Assembly (NCBI RefSeq): GCF_026230105.1
Contig: NC_079484.1
Coordinates: 9,067,805 to 9,131,804 of the forward strand
Length of the DNA: 64,000 nt
Direction: 5' to 3'
Source: Diorhabda sublineata
Lineage: Eukaryota; Arthropoda; Insecta; Coleoptera; Chrysomelidae
Below are positions 1 to 10,440 of the stretch, in pieces; within the stretch, counting starts at the first letter, position 1, and every line of letters begins with the position of its first letter. The translations under genes and the position numbers were made by a program. Below the pieces are notes generated by a model, which searched no databases, was not told where the DNA came from, and worked only from the letters and a program-made list of their open reading frames with translations.

Positions 1-1610
1 TTAAGGAAGCAAATATTTATAGACAAAACACACTAGAAATAGGGTTAACGATAAAGAATAGGAAAAAATTCAAGAACTGCTTGTAACCAATACAAATGAT
101 CAATTCATTGGAAATGAAGTTTAGTTTTTTGGAAATAGATCAGAACATATATCATACTGTTCAGATTTGAAAAAAGATTCAACAAGGAAAGTTTCCAAAA
201 AAGTCCTACATCTCGGACCTGTAGATTCAATATTTATAATTCACCGAGGAAGTTGCAAAAACGATCAAAAACGGGAATTCCCGCTTAAGTAAGTTTGGCC
301 GTTTTAGACCTTTAATGAATATATGAGCGCTAGTCTAAGGATTGAGGATGGTGATGAGGTAGCACAATAAACAAAATTCGATGTAGGCGTTCGAGAAATG
401 TTTGCTTCGCTGTCCTGAGATAGAATGTGAAGGGAGAGGGATGGACTTATGTTGGTACATCATAATACGAGTATCAGGTGTATCGAAGAGGATTAATTTA
501 ATTGCATGCTATTAGGACATTAAAAAACTAGGATATAAAAGGAAAGTAGCTTGGAATATCCAGAAGAAGACTTGGATTTCTCGTGGTGGAAGGATTATTG
601 TTTTATTTATGAAGTTGGAAAATATGTACCTGTTTTATGTCTTTTTTAATGCGAGGGCACATCACGTGGTCGCAACAAATATATATTATTTGAACTTATG
701 GAATAAGAATTTGGAAAATTCGCTCACCAACAAGATAGATGAATAAACCGCAGTCAAAATTCATTCCCTATTAGGTGTTACGCAAGTACGATTATTAACA
801 AACAACAATTCTTACATGTTTTCCCTTTTTGAGAGATATTTCGGAAAAGCCTCAGAAAAAAACTTAAGAAGCTTCGTCCCTGGTTAAAAAGAGAGAAGCT
901 CTTTGTGCACTACTCCAAAGCCGCTTAACTATACCGATATACACAAAATAACTTGATGCACTTAAGAAAAACCAGGCATCTCCCATCACTTCTTTCCAGC
1001 ATAGATCTTAAACAGACGATACCCAATATTTGTTTCTCAGCATCTCATGGAATAAAATTTTACCACTATTCTTAACCAAATACTGCAGACATAAGTTGCC
1101 CGATGCCCTACCTTTCCTTGATGGAATCCGTACAAAGCACACATATACGCTGATATTTTAATAGAGTCTGTATACCTATATAAGAAGGCTGTCTTCTATC
1201 TAAACGTAGGTATAACTTTGTTTTGGGTACTTCCAAATAATGTAGATTGATTAGCAAAAACAACATAAACCTTAAACCTCTCAACGCCTAGAAAAAGTGA
1301 ATATTTGAGCAGAGATTGTAGGAAATATAGTATGATATTTGGGTTTCTTGCAAGTTGAGTTAATCACGAATATGAATGTTTGGATTGAATAAAATTTCCC
1401 CCCAAATATTATTAACATCTGCTTGTATGAATCCCCGTTGTTTATCCAGGTACATGATTAGGTAGAAAGGGACATTTTGAATGGCCACCCACATCCCCAA
1501 ATCTCAATCTTTCTGGACTTCTTATATGGAAATACATGAGATGCAGGATCAAATCCGCAAATGAGGAGGTTGCAACATGTATAAGTAATGAGTGATCAGA
1601 AATATATATT
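1..1610. other. No recognisable gene
   Basis: Reading all frames I find no domain, terminal repeat or RNA gene that I can support. The stretch is AT-rich with frequent stops, and is probably old, eroded repeat or plain intergenic DNA. Confidence 0.5.
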
Positions 1611-1614
1611 AAAT

Positions 1615-2030
1615 TAATATAGGTAAGGGAAATACACTCGCTGATAAGCTCGCTAAAGCGGTGGCAGACAAGCCCTTGATGGGACCCGAACCCTTCTGTG
1701 ATGTCAGCTACAGAACAATGGAAAATTGATCTATCAGAGCACGGTCGCCTAAAGAAACACCCTATACCTAGCAGATAATGCAGCGTGCAAGTTTTGTTGC
1801 ACAGAGGACGAAACCTCTATCCACAATCTCTCGAAGTGTGGAACACTAAAGAACTCCAGAGCACTACACCTGGGCGCGCACGAAATAGAAGACGAAGATC
1901 TCTGGAAATGAAAGACATCACACATTCTAGACTTTCTGAATGAAGTGGGATGAGATGTAAAGACTGGGTTGTCCAGTATCACACCAAAAAAACAGGACAC
2001 TATGGATCCTTTGGGTCTCAGACCCCCAAT
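1615..2030 (+). pseudogene. Non-LTR retrotransposon, RNase H and zinc-knuckle tail (copy 1)
   Basis: This is the 3' end of a LINE polyprotein of the kind that carries RNase H after the reverse transcriptase. The first block reads GNTLADKLAKAVADKP, the end of an RNase H domain (the N-x-x-AD-LAK motif), followed by GPEPFC. After a deletion and frameshift a second block reads CKFCCTEDETSIHNLSKC, the Cys/His knuckle typical of these tails, then EDEDLWK and ILDFLNEVG just before the end. There are several stops and no reverse transcriptase upstream, so the copy is 5' truncated and dead. A second copy of the same family lies at 61385-61655. The family resembles the Jockey/R1/I group; I cannot fix the clade by eye. 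Confidence 0.75.
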
Positions 2031-2848
2031 CTATATGCACATACATACATACAATATTACTTCAAATGAAAAAACGTTAAAGGAAGTGCTTATATGAGGG
2101 TTCGATAATTTGTAAATAAAAAAAAATAATAACCTAACCAAATTGTAGATTCATAGGGTCAAATATCGCTATTTGGAGGAAAATAAATAGTCGTATATTC
2201 AAGTAATGTATAGAAGTAACAATGACATTCACAGTTCATGACTATTTTTAGGTAATTATAAAAAACAAATACAAAAACTTATTTTCAAAATTATTCGGTT
2301 TCAATTTTACGTAGTAAATTGAAGGACACTTAAAAGTATAATGGCCTGCAGATCATTCAAAATTAGTTACAAAGCCACGGTAGACTCTCTATAGTCAAAA
2401 TGTGCCGTTAAAGGTCGACTTAGTTTCGGATTTAGATTGTTCATTAAGACGCTAGACGTCATTTCACATACATATATGAAACAACATAACACGTAATGTT
2501 AGTTACCTTGAACTTGGTTCAAACTTATGAACTTTTGACGTATATAGTAAACGTGAATGAATATCGAGTTTTGAATATATCAAAAAAGTACATTGTCAAG
2601 ATTTTCTAGAAAAGAGTGAATACATATACATCGTCGAAATTCTTGTTATTCCGCTTTCCAAGACTCATTCTATACAAATATTTTCAATTTACTGACTTTC
2701 TCACGTTTTCATATCTATTGTAAATTACCTTGTCGGGTCATATATTCTTTGTCTTGTGCAGAGATGACTAAGTCATTTACAAAATGTAACGCTATATACT
2801 TTTAGATACAAGAAAACTGAATGTCTTTTTAGAAAAACGATTTTATTT
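2031..2848. other. No recognisable gene
   Basis: AT-rich sequence between the LINE tail and the MULE. I see no domain or terminal repeat in it. Confidence 0.5.
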
Positions 2849-4201
2849 GGGCGCGCTACAACTCGTGACGATCTTTGAGCTGTTGAGATAAGAATGCGCC
2901 AACTCGAGGCGGGGATATTTCTGGTAAACGAAAAGGTAGTCCAAGTACATTATACAACTCGTGACGGATTCATTAAGAGTATTATCTGCAATTTCTAAAT
3001 CCTTCAAATTGCATTTCAATATTATGTAGATACTGAACAATATACATGAGAGAAATAAATTTTTAAAATTTGGCCGATGTGCAAGAACTAAGCGATGTAA
3101 GCAATGCATGCAAACGTAAAGCAACTACCGACATATGCGAAAGACCTGCAAATATTGTACATTGGGAAATTGTTGAATCACCGTATATAAGTATCATTTA
3201 ACTATAAAAGATATAAATTCAATTTGAAAAACCATTAATTGAAATTGTCTCAAGATTACCGGAAATATATAAACGAAATTCACAATTTTATAAAAAATAG
3301 AGATCTAAAAATTGACCGAGAAAAATATTTTTTAGTGGACAATGATTAAACTAATGAAATAATTACATTTGGATCTGAAATTAATTTAAATTGTTTAAAA
3401 AACTCATTTTACATAGATGGCACTTTTGAATACTGTACAAAGTACTTTTTCTAGTTGTCCGCCGTACATGGCGTTCACAATGGACATTATATTCCGTTGA
3501 TTTTTTGCCTTTTACCGAATAAACTTTCAACAACGTACATAAAAAGTCTGATGCTTTAGGCAAAGGCTCCAACATATATTTGGTTTATCCTACATCTCTC
3601 CTGGAAAAGTAAGTCAATGTTTTGTGGATAATTTCATGGCAGATATGCCATATAGTTTAACTTATTCCATAAAGGGCGATTATTTGGTAGAAAATTACAT
3701 GGCAGTGTTCCCTCCACACATATAAGCATCCAATTCCAGTGATATGTTCTTCACGACCAATCCGTGTGAGTCATATCAATCTATCTTTTAAATTATTTTA
3801 CCACCGCTATCTAAATATAGTGCAACTTTTGTTACGTTTCAAACTGTTATATATACTCGTATATAAAATAAAAAGTATTTATTGTGCAGTAAGAATTAAA
3901 ACTAGAAAAGCAAGACAGGCGTAATAAATTTTAAAAAAACAAATTAACATGATGAAAATAAAATAAATAATAAATATTTTTTGTTTTGTTTTGTGTTTAG
4001 AATATAAAATATATTTTATTGAAAGATACTGTACATATATATTTTATTTTTGTTTTTAAATTTATAATGAAAATCCCGAGCTGCATAATCTTCCGTTATG
4101 AGTTGTCTAATCTTCATGACAAGCACGATCACGAGTTGGCACATTGTAACAGAAGTTAAAAATTTATGGTGGGTATTAAGATCAAGAGTTGGCGTACGCC
4201 C
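2849..4201 (+). mobile_element. MULE (Mutator-like) DNA transposon with both ends
   Basis: The left end starts gggcgcgctacaactcgtga and the right end, read inward on the other strand, starts gggcgtacgccaactcttga, giving related terminal inverted repeats. Flanks read ttttattt on the left and tattattt on the right, a plausible target duplication of 8-9 bp with one mismatch, the size expected for Mutator-like elements. Both ends also contain further copies of a caactcg(t)ga motif (near 2930 and 2970 on the left, near 4100 and 4130 on the right), a subterminal repeat pattern. Inside is a MULE transposase relic. At 1.35 kb the element is much shorter than an autonomous MULE, so it has large internal deletions. 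Confidence 0.7.
3385..3930 (+). pseudogene. MULE transposase relic
   Basis: The translation gives FYIDGTFEYCTKYFF, then NGHYIPLIFCLLPNKLST: the first catalytic-Asp block (hDGTF) and the following conserved stretch of insect MULE transposases that are often linked to FLYWCH fingers. Further on, in other frames, come CFVDNFMADMP, VENYMAVFPPHI and TTNPCESYQ, the C-terminal conserved region (F-P-P ... T-T-N-x-C-E-S). The catalytic middle between these blocks is deleted and at least three frameshifts are needed to read through, so no enzyme can be made. The relic sits centrally between the terminal repeats at 2849 and 4201 and is on the same strand as expected for one element. Confidence 0.75.
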
Positions 4202-4841
4202 TATTATTTATGTTTCGAAGTAATCACCACCCTCATTAAATGCGCAAAAAAATCGATAAATTGCTTAGTCTTTATCATCTTCATTGTAGTGAAACAACGT
4301 CGACTACATAACAGTTTCTTTGGGTTAAAGGATATTCATATATCATACCAAAAGTTACCGCAATCGTTTGATAAGTGTATCTTGGATCTTCGTCGATCAT
4401 ACGTCTCATTGTTTAATTATTTCCAACAGTGAATATATAGAACATGGTATAGGTGCACGTTATTTATCACCAAGTGAAACATAGTTGCTTGTGAAAGACT
4501 TTAATCGCCAAATCGTCGTTCAAGACGTAGTTTACTTAAACCCACCTTGAAGTCATAGATTATACCGCGTGTATGGTCTCTTGACTAATTCATATTTTAC
4601 TGGCAAATCGTGTGTACCACTTTATAATACCCAACTCCAGCTCCTAAATATTGAGGCATATCCAAATATAGTGGTACCGGTAGAGGGTTTTTAAGAATTG
4701 GAGTAAATAAATGAAATTATTTATAATTTATAATTATTTGGACACAGCATTGATTTTTTCAAATTCATCAAAATAATCCTAGATCGGACCCTGTACTTTT
4801 CTTATTGATTTTTTTTGCTGTCTTAAAAAACCACCGTCTTC
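4202..4841. other. No recognisable gene
   Basis: An 88-codon open frame begins at 4166 and runs to 4432, starting inside the right end of the MULE. It has no domain I know and looks like chance. Confidence 0.45.
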
Positions 4842-5450
4842 TACGAGGGATGCTACTTACATTTTGAGATATGGCAGCACTGATGTGAATTTGAATTATT
4901 TACAGATATTTGATAAAAATATGGAATTAAACATTTTCGTGGGATGATTTTCTATGACATTCGCAGTAAATTAAACCAACTGCAGTGTACCGATCAAATC
5001 GCTTCGACTTTTGGTGATTAACCACCATGTTTCGTTGGTTTTTCGAATTCAATCGTGTTAGCACTTCGCTACACAATGAATTTTGTGAAGATCGTCCAAA
5101 ATATCAGCTGTTGTACCAGAAAGCATCGATGAATAAAATGATGTGAGATTCCGTGAGATTGGTTAGGTCAATATTGCATCAACATTAGGCTCTCTAAAAG
5201 ATTTGTTCGCGTTAGATACCTCGTGGCGATTGCTGGAAAAATTTAATAGCGATGATTCAAAAGAGTCTATTAGATCGTGACAGTCGGATCATGGATCTAT
5301 GCATGTAATCCCAAAACAAAAATCGGTTGTATAGGTCTTTCAAGACGAGCCAAATCAAACAAAAGTTGTTCGCGTATGAAGAACTTCGAAGCAAACGATC
5401 TCCTATTTTTTCTGATTAACTGGACATATCGCCACCGTTCCATTAGAGCA
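4842..5450 (+). mobile_element. Mariner family M1, copy A, truncated by a hAT end
   Basis: It starts with the terminal repeat tacgagggatgctactta, followed by the family's leader (gagatatggcagcactgatg). The transposase frame begins near 4921 and shows recognisable, frameshifted pieces: the N-terminal helix-turn-helix region, a block like VRFREIG, then GSWIYACNPKTK (from the first catalytic-Asp region) and VFQDEPNQTKVVRV. Homology stops at about 5450, exactly where a hAT terminus begins, and the second half with the 3' terminal repeat is absent. The same family occurs at 10441, 15918-18574 and 45963-46824. All copies are inactive. Confidence 0.75.
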
Positions 5451-5977
5451 GGGATCTCTAAACTATGGGCCACGGGCCAGATCCGGTCCGCCAGTGCCAT
5501 CAATCCGGCTCACGACAGCTCAAGACTAATGTCATCAATCTGACCCGCGACAGTCAATATTTTACTGCTGTTACTATTGTTGCGATAAGTTGATGGAAGA
5601 TAATGAAAACACAGAATGATAATTACTCAGTTTTATTTACTGACAAGGTAAAACTTTGATGGCGCAGAAAACTCAACTGAATTAATAAAGCTTAAGCATA
5701 TTTATAACTAACAAATATGAAATTAATCCCAACCAATAGAACAAAAACAAAAAAAAAACAATAATGACATTTTTGGAATTTTGATTTTTCGAATGCGTGC
5801 ATCGAGCACACGTTGGTTCGAGCGAACAGATTACATATCGAGCGTACATTTGGGCAGGTATAAAGACGGTATCTTCAATTTCTCTATTTATTACCGTAAA
5901 TAAAAGAAGAAAAATTATGAAAAAGTTAACAGACAGAGTTAATACTTTCTCATCAATGCGATTATAGTCATATTCTC

Positions 5978-5993
5978 CTAACCTAATCTAACC
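5978..5993 (+). repeat. Short degenerate CCTAA run
   Basis: The bases read cctaacctaatctaacc, about three units of the pentamer CCTAA (TTAGG on the other strand), the common insect telomere repeat. Confidence 0.5.
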
Positions 5994-6367
5994 ATTCTTT
6001 TATTAAAAGGCTTTTTGGTAGAAAATTCAGAATACGCAATTTTTCAATTATATCTGGAACCTAATACAAAAAATGCACTCATTCTTAGAAAAAGTAAATT
6101 TTTCTATCAATTTTTGTGCAATATTTTATATAATATTGAACATTTGCTCATTTTGGAAAATCTTAGATGTTGTTGATTGTTTTTCGTTTTGTCTTAATGG
6201 TAATAATTATTTAAAAGTTTGTATGTTTGCCAACTCGACAAATCAAACTTTCTTGTGCGCTCGTCGAACAATGTTTCGGATTCGACTCAGATAGTATGCG
6301 CTAGATGCACGAAATTTTCTCTAATTGTGCCTGTGTACCAAAAACAGAAAACAACCCATGAGCAAAT

Positions 6368-6574
6368 TTAAGCTAATTCCCAAATTGTCCCAGCGGAAGG
6401 CAAAGATGAATTTTGATATTTGTTCCTAGACATATAACTACTATGTAAATCAATAATTTTCATTTGGGTTTCCAGTGCTAGGGTTTCAATGTCACAATCA
6501 AAAGTATTTTGAAAACGCTTAATTTCTTTCGCTATTACATCAAAGTCTGAGAAACGAGTATCGAAATTTATCAA
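6368..6574 (-). pseudogene. hAT transposase C-terminal fragment (GTF2IRD2/EPM2AIP1-like type)
   Basis: The 68-residue frame reads FDTRFSDFDVIAKEIKRFQN then FDCDIETLALETQMKIIDLH and RNKYQNSSL. This pattern (F-x-x-RF-x-DF, then a P/L-E-x-Q-MEIIDLQ-S motif) is the segment just before the dimerisation domain in the hAT group from which vertebrate GTF2IRD2 and EPM2AIP1 derive. The expected following block (FYKxLP ... CExxFS) is not present downstream, so the fragment is cut on both sides. The 56.2-kb hAT relic belongs to the same broad type. Confidence 0.65.
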
Positions 6575-6584
6575 TATTACATCA

Positions 6585-6600
6585 CCTAACCTAACCTAAC
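6585..6600 (+). repeat. Interstitial CCTAA (telomere-type) repeat
   Basis: Three perfect CCTAA units plus one base. It is one of three such short runs in the first 13 kb, with 5978-5993 and 12612-12633. Confidence 0.6.
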
Positions 6601-7371
6601 GTATGAGAAACAGCACAAATTTAGATACAGATGCTCTCAGAGAAACTTTATGATGTTTTTAAAACTTTCAGTCTCTCTAGTAGTCTGGATTAAGATTTCC
6701 GTTTCTCAAGTTTACTCATTTCGTGGGATAGGATAAAATATGCAAATTAAATATCATACCTAAATGTACTGTTGATGCTTTTATTGGGGTTATTCACCTT
6801 TATGCAGGTAGTTCAAACTGATTTGGATATTAGTTTCCAGCAACACAAACACAGACCGTTACAGATATGAAATACTAAGCATATTAACTACTATTTTCCT
6901 AATTTGGACACAATGACATCCACACAAACCGTTATCTTCCCATAGAATTTCTTCCATAATACAATCAAATCATTCAAACTTTCTACATACAAGTTGAAAA
7001 CAAAATTGGTTGGGTAGAGGATAATTTTATTACGTAAAATTGTACAATTGCATTTGTTGAAGGTCAGGGATTGAATAAAGTCGTAATGTTGAATAACTTT
7101 CATTTCACTTCCTTCACTGTGATTAGATATTGACGGAATCGCCAATAATTACGTCAAGTAAGGTCATTCGACAAAATAGACTATACGATAATTTTTTCGC
7201 TAAGTGGATTTGAGTGAAATGAAGAATTACTAAATTTGAAAATTTTACGAGATTTACCAGATTATTTACTTTTCGTATAATATATAATGTAACGAGAGAA
7301 GTTTGTAACTAATCAGTTTTAACCTAAAATTAACAAGGTCGTACTTATTGAATCGATCTTTCACTTTTATT
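6601..7371. other. No recognisable gene
   Basis: A minus-strand open frame of 84 codons at 6891-7145 has no domain I recognise. No terminal repeats seen. Confidence 0.45.
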
Positions 7372-8560
7372 GTGGTCTATAACTTAATTCGTGCGGTTTT
7401 ATTTATTTTATTTATTTTAAAAAAAACCTGTACAATAGTATTATTCAAAGTATTGCCTATCTGAAGCTATGACCTTTTCCCATCCTTCTGGCAATTTGTG
7501 GACCCATCCCAAAAGAACTGCGCCGGCTTGGCAGCCAAGAATGAATCAAGCCAATTTTTGATATCTTGCTCTAATGTAAACCGTTTTCCAGTGAGGGCGT
7601 TCTGCATTGACTGGAACAAATGGTAGTCAGAGGGGGCAAGGTCTCGGCTATAAGGCGGGTGAGGTAAAACTTCCCATCCACTGTTTTCCAAATAGTTCTT
7701 AATCGGAATAGCAACGTGGGGCCGAGCGTTTTCATGATGGAAAATTACTGCCTCGTGTCTGGTCACATATTCCGGGCGTTTTTCGGCTACTTTTCTCTTC
7801 AAACGGATTAATTGTATTCGGTAGCGTTTTCCATTGATGAAAGAATAGAGAGAATTACCTACGCGCCATGGATAATCGGCTTTGCCGTTGAATTGGCTGG
7901 TTGGCCGGATTTCACATATGATTTTCTGCTCTTGGGTTTGTCGTAATGGATCCATTTGTCATCATCAGTAACAATCCCATGGAAAATGACTTCCTTCTGT
8001 GGCGCTCCAGCAGCATTTTGGACATGCAAAACCGCCTTTCGACGTCTCTCGGCTTAAGTTAATGTGGAACCCAATTTCTTTGCTTTTGAAAATATCCAGC
8101 TGCTTTTAAACGTTTTGAAATGGCTTCTTGAATGACACCCAAAGATGGTGCGAGCTCTTCTTGTGTTTGGCATCAATCTTCATCGAGTAATGCTTCCATT
8201 TCTTCATCTTCAAACTTTTTTGACTACCCAGGAGTTCATCGTTTTCCAAGCAACTTTTAAATCGTGCAAACCACTTTTGGCACGTTCACTTAGCTAAAGC
8301 ATGTTCACCATAAACTTTCACCAAAATACGATGACTATCGGGCAGCATTTTTCTTCATATTAAAGTAATGAAGAACTCCTCGCAAAAACAATTTTTCAGG
8401 AACAAAGTTCGACATATTTGAGTGAAAGAAAATTATTGTTGTTAATCCTTCAAATAAATGACATATACTGAAAAGACGTACAATAACAGCAGCTTTTTAA
8501 CGGAGGTTCGGAACATTGGAACGATGTAATATTATACAAGTTACGCCATCTCTTATCAAA
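7372..8560 (-). mobile_element. Mariner family M2, near full length
   Basis: This holds a mariner transposase on the minus strand with a short 3' tail ending near the motif ttcgtgcggtttta at about 7390, which resembles a mariner terminal repeat. Upstream of the start codon (8415-8560) is a leader containing gttacgccatctcttatcaa. The matching inverted repeat on the right is not clear to me, so the right boundary is approximate. Confidence 0.65.
7444..8415 (-). pseudogene. Mariner transposase (M2), frameshifted
   Basis: The start MSNFVPEKLFLRGVLHYF at 8415 and the following helix-turn-helix region (AKRTCQKWFARFKSC, then EEMEALLDED, SLGVIQEAISKRL, NWVPH) match the N-terminal half of mariner transposases. 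The first catalytic region survives as TDDDKWI near 7950, followed by a frameshift. From 7955 an uninterrupted 162-codon frame carries NARPHVAIPIKNYLENSGW, then YSRDLAPSDYHLFQSM and the end FFWDGSTN. The third catalytic Asp (PSD) is kept; the second is in the context HHENARPH, where HDNARPH is usual, so the catalytic Asp reads Glu. Usual family length is about 345 residues and this copy spans that, but it needs several frame corrections. Inactive. Confidence 0.85.
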
Positions 8561-8896
8561 CCTTCGTTGATTCGAAAATTTATAAATCGTTAATTCTCCA
8601 ACTCCGATCATATTTGAACACTTAGAAATTATTCTTTGAACAATACTATTGAAATTTAAAGTACATCAAGCATTATGCAAGGTTTACTTGCACAATCGAT
8701 TTTCTAATATGTACCCGTGTAAGCTTTTCTTGACTTTTCCGTCAGTAAGAGTTGCTTTGTATTGTTTATTTGTTTTTTGGTGTTGAGAATACTTTTTGGA
8801 TTTTTGTGTGACCAAAATAGATTATTTCAAATATATATATTTTCGTAATAGAATTGTAGCAAAATTAAACACCAAAGTGTACTAACTCAAATATAT

Positions 8897-8936
8897 TTCC
8901 ATGCTTTCGAATACCAGGTATTAATCAACAGGGAAT
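8897..8936 (-). other. Hammerhead-ribozyme-like motif, F1 left arm
   Basis: On the minus strand the order is ATTCC, CTGTTGA, a stem-loop (AATACC/GGTATT), then GAAA, GCAT, GGAA. The layout is that of a type I hammerhead: CUGANGA box, helix II, GAAA box, cleavage region, and a TTCC/GGAA helix I. Here the box is CTGTTGA rather than CTGATGA and position 16.1 is A, so this arm looks decayed. Confidence 0.4.
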
Positions 8937-9066
8937 TAATTAGTTAAGAATTGTGGAATTTAAGTTTTGTTGTTTATTTTAAAAATGATTAAATTCATCG
9001 AATTCAAACATTAATATTCGAATTGACGCTTGATCAACAAAATTCCCGCAATTCTTAACTTATTAA

Positions 9067-9106
9067 TTCACTGATGATGAATACATAGGTATTCGAAAGC
9101 TTGGAA
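9067..9106 (+). other. Hammerhead-ribozyme-like motif, F1 right arm
   Basis: The perfect box CTGATGA (9071-9077) is followed by a 6-bp helix II (GAATAC/GTATTC with loop ATAG), then GAAA (9095-9098) and AGCTT, then GGAA. AGCT is self-complementary, a minimal stem III as in Penelope-like-element hammerheads that act as dimers, with CUU as a permitted cleavage triplet. Helix I would be TTC(C)/GGAA, weakened here by one mismatch next to the core. One extra T lies between CTGATGA and helix II, which departs from the consensus. Confidence 0.45.
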
Positions 9107-9214
9107 ATATATTAGAGTTAGTACACTTTGGTGTGTAAATTTGGTACAATTCCACAACAAAAACTCTCATAAACTAGCTGGAAAGACTTCATTCCAATTC
9201 ATATATTGTAGATC

Positions 9215-9352
9215 TTAGACTTAGACCTTTTGTTTATGTTTCTAAATTTCTAAATGATTTTAGCTCTCTTCTGATTGAAAATTGTTTTTTTCTAAGACAA
9301 GTAGAATTTTGACGTTTCGACCTCTTACGGTCTTTATCAAAATATTATTTGA
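9215..9352 (-). repeat. Foldback-family F2, single-arm copy
   Basis: This shares with 40002-40225 the ordered blocks ttagaccttttg, tatgtttcta, attttag(g/c)tctctt and then the gacgtttcgacctc block. Only one arm is present here. At 9310-9345 (minus strand) it carries a second hammerhead-like core: TTGATAA, a GACC/GGTC stem, GAAACGTC, then AAAATT pairing with the upstream AATATT. Confidence 0.6.
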
Positions 9353-10440
9353 CATTGACAACTTTCAAAATTATATTGTTTAATAGAGCCCCAAAATCTA
9401 TGTAAAGCATTTTAGGACAGGCGCTTTTGATTGACTGGTTTGTAACAGTTCGCCAATAATCGAAAGTCTTTTGTGGTTTGTATCGATTAAACTTGTACGC
9501 TTTCAATACACATTTGTCAATTTTTTGTAGATTTTCTTTATTCAAATTACATTTCATCTTCTTTCTATTTCACGGCCAGTATACACGAGAAATTATTTTA
9601 TTTCAAACAAAGTAAAAAATAGGTGATCCATAATTAGTATAGTAAATAGAGTGCGGTCTCAAAAAACTTTATGTACACGTCATTGTCAGAGTAAATGAAG
9701 TATTCTACCAAAAACACTGAAATCAAGAATACATAGAAAACCTAGATACCTGAACTATCCCAAAACTAATTAAGACGTGCAGGTCTAAACGCCTATGGAG
9801 GTGAAAAGAATTAAATTTCAATTCTTCTCCGGTAATCTGTTCAGGTTGCTACGCTTATACATTTCTTGCTTGCTGGATCCGATCATAGCCCTTTTTAAGG
9901 ACTAAGGACATATCTCTTATTTTTGAAAACATTTAATAAACTCAAAGAGGGTTTCGCTAATTCTACTATTCTACGTGAAATTAATGTATTAATTAAAAAT
10001 ATAATATGTCGATCCTAAACATTTCTCCACTCTAGTTTTGACGTGAGTAAGAGTGTGAACAATGGATTAGGGACAAAACATAATAAGATCCATTATGTAT
10101 TCATGACCTCATCCTTGAAGTACACTCGATCTGAGACTGAATTCGTTACCACATACTAAATATTTCTAATCGAGGAAAAGACAAAGAACGAACGCCAGAA
10201 CTTCGTCGGCGGCGCGTCGTATCTATCGGCGCCAGGCGTTAGTACGCGTTGTCGATCACAGTAACTATATAATTTAAAGAAAAATGATCAATTAACCCCG
10301 ACGTCGCGACAGGTTATCAGAAATGAGGGAAAGATGAAGGACTATAAATGAGGAAGCCTCAATTATTTCGAAAACTTTGTATCAATCGTGTTTTGTACTA
10401 TCTTCAATATAATGGATGTCTTTATATTATTTTAGATCGT
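9353..10440. other. No recognisable gene
   Basis: A minus-strand 70-codon frame (9345-9557) abuts the F2 repeat but has no domain I know. At about 10195-10258 there is a GC- and CpG-rich patch (around gcggcgcgtcg and tcggcgccaggcg) that stands out from the AT-rich surroundings. It could be part of a retroelement leader. Confidence 0.4.

Larger units (their letters stand above)
5451..6600 (-). mobile_element. hAT element end with transposase C-terminal relic (hAT-1)
   Basis: A hAT-type terminus, cagggatctctaaactatgg, begins at 5451 inside mariner copy A and continues with the GC-rich 'gggccacgggccagatccgg' block seen at the ends of many animal hAT elements. About 0.9 kb inside it, on the minus strand at 6368-6574, is an in-frame piece of hAT transposase. 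The order (coding on the minus strand, terminus at 5451) fits the 3' end of one element. I could not find the other terminus, nor the rest of the mariner beyond it, so the right boundary is approximate. Confidence 0.6.
8850..9153. repeat. Foldback repeat family F1, copy 1, with ribozyme-like arms
   Basis: A 304-bp near-palindrome. The left arm begins gaattgtagcaaaattaaac and runs through accaaagtgtactaac and ctttcgaatacc. The right arm mirrors it through ggtattcgaaagc, gttagtacactttggtgtg and ggtacaattcc. Each arm therefore holds the same roughly 150-nt unit, in opposite orientation. The unit recurs in 13716-13902. There is no coding capacity. Confidence 0.8.
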
